From assembly GCA_007130675.1 (NCBI GenBank), contig SLSB01000251.1, positions 1 through 5,622 of the forward strand: a stretch of DNA of 5,622 nucleotides, written 5' to 3'. Each line of letters begins with the position of its first letter. The stretch's first letter is position 1. The position numbers and the translations under genes were made by a program. The DNA is from Candidatus Hydrogenedentota bacterium. Its GTDB lineage: Bacteria > Hydrogenedentota > Hydrogenedentia > Hydrogenedentales > SLHB01. The notes under the pieces were generated by a model that did no database searches, was not told the DNA's origin, and worked only from the letters and a program-made list of their open reading frames with translations. Below are positions 4,848-5,622 of the stretch, piece after piece.

Positions 4848-5622
4848 ATGAACGTTTTAAAGCGACTGCAAACATCGGCATTGTGTTTCCTTGTCTGTGG
4901 GCTCAGCGCGGTGTTTGCCGCGCGGGCCGATACCGTGAACTTCGCGCCAACACCCCCGGACTATCCCACCCAACGGTTCGGCGATTCCTACACGGAAGAG
5001 CCCTTTGCGCCAACCTATGCTGAACGGCGGCAAGCCTACATCGATTTTGTCCTGCGCAATCCCGGCAACAGCATATTTTCGGAGGCCGTTCGGCTGTCAC
5101 AAGGTGTTCTACCCGACGAAGCCCGGATGGCCACCGCGTTGGACGACATCGATGCCCGCAGAGACTGCTCGGACTTCCGCATGAATGGATTGCTTCGCGT
5201 GATGTATCAATTCGGGGATAGTCCGCTGCTCAGCGATGCTTTCAAGGCAAAAGCCAAAGACTCGATTCTCGGGTACAAGTACTGGCCGGACGAGCCGGGC
5301 ATCGACTCGATGTGCTACTGGTCTGAAAACCACTACATCATGTTCGCGACGGCGGGCTACCTGGCGGGCAAGCTGTATCCGGATGAGGTGTTTACAAACT
5401 CGGGGCGCACGGGCGCTGAACAAGTCGAACGGTTCAGGCCGCGCCTCCAAAAATGGATGGACCTGCGGTTCCGAACGGGGTTCAGCGAGTGGCTCTCGAA
5501 CGTGTATTACAACGAGAACTTCCCGCCCCTGCTCAATCTGGTGGATTTCGCCGACGACACCGAGCTGTCGGAACGTGCGACGATACTGGTGGATCTTCTG
5601 CTTGCCGACATGGCTCTGAACA
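4848..5622 (+). CDS. Exported protein of unknown function, partial at 3' end
   Basis: The frame stays open from the ATG at 4848 to the window edge, giving the first 258 residues of a longer protein. The N-terminus is a good signal peptide: a KR-containing n-region, a hydrophobic stretch (about 8-24) and AxA-type cleavage options (VFA at 22-24 or ARA at 25-27). The rest is soluble, probably mostly helical and rich in aromatics. The clearest motif is MCYWSENHYIMFATAGYLAG (155-174), followed by LYPDEVFTNSGRTG and then W-x-DLRF-x-TGFSEWLSNVYYNENF (203-224). From memory, this pattern resembles large secreted proteins of environmental bacteria with an alpha/alpha-toroid, glycosidase- or polysaccharide-lyase-like fold; that is inference. 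No ribosome binding site lies within 15 nt of the ATG. A TTG at 4839 is a weaker alternative start. It is divergent from rpsF and probably functionally unrelated. Confidence 0.8.
   Translation, partial: MNVLKRLQTSALCFLVCGLSAVFAARADTVNFAPTPPDYPTQRFGDSYTEEPFAPTYAERRQAYIDFVLRNPGNSIFSEAVRLSQGVLPDEARMATALDDIDARRDCSDFRMNGLLRVMYQFGDSPLLSDAFKAKAKDSILGYKYWPDEPGIDSMCYWSENHYIMFATAGYLAGKLYPDEVFTNSGRTGAEQVERFRPRLQKWMDLRFRTGFSEWLSNVYYNENFPPLLNLVDFADDTELSERATILVDLLLADMALN

Overview
This is a bacterial chromosomal window, GC-rich in its coding parts. It is dominated by a six-gene minus-strand operon for ribosomal and replication proteins, in the order rpsF (S6), ssb, rpsR (S18), a DUF2232/YybS-type membrane protein, rplI (L9) and dnaB. 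The S6-SSB-S18-L9-DnaB cluster is an old and widespread bacterial arrangement, and a YybS-like gene between rpsR and rplI is seen in several phyla. The sequence alone does not fix the phylum. The divergent gene at the right end encodes an exported protein with a 'YWSENHY' motif that I associate, from memory, with environmental bacteria of the Hydrogenedentes/Planctomycetes/Lentisphaerae type. That placement is a low-confidence guess.

Layout, left to right. Positions 1-387 hold no convincing gene. They contain a perfect GC-rich palindrome (12-32), several smaller inverted repeats, and a long imperfect stem-loop (340-386) that begins one base after the dnaB stop. The minus-strand genes follow: dnaB 388-1851, rplI 1858-2406, the DUF2232 gene 2476-3456, rpsR 3470-3733, ssb 3760-4185 and rpsF 4212-4715. 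Four of these six genes appear to start with GTG (rpsF, the DUF2232 gene, rplI, dnaB). Gaps are 26, 26, 13, 69 and 6 nt in transcription order. Positions 4716-4847 form a divergent intergenic region with a good extended -10 promoter for the operon. From 4848 to the right edge a plus-strand gene runs off the window.

The operon joins three ribosomal proteins (S6 and S18 are direct partners on the 30S platform, L9 is on the 50S) to two replication-fork proteins, the ssDNA-binding protein and the replicative helicase. The rplI-dnaB junction is tightly coupled, because the dnaB ribosome binding site is formed by the last two codons of rplI.

The most notable feature is that DnaB ends in an SSB-like acidic tip (EDDEVPF), almost the same as the tip of the SSB encoded in the same operon (EDDVPF). 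S6 and L9 also carry unusual charged C-terminal extensions. The S6 extension is built from a 60-nt-spaced duplication encoding Asp-run/RGRRR blocks. S18 has lost its zinc-type cysteines. I found no CRISPR array, transposase, tRNA or rRNA.
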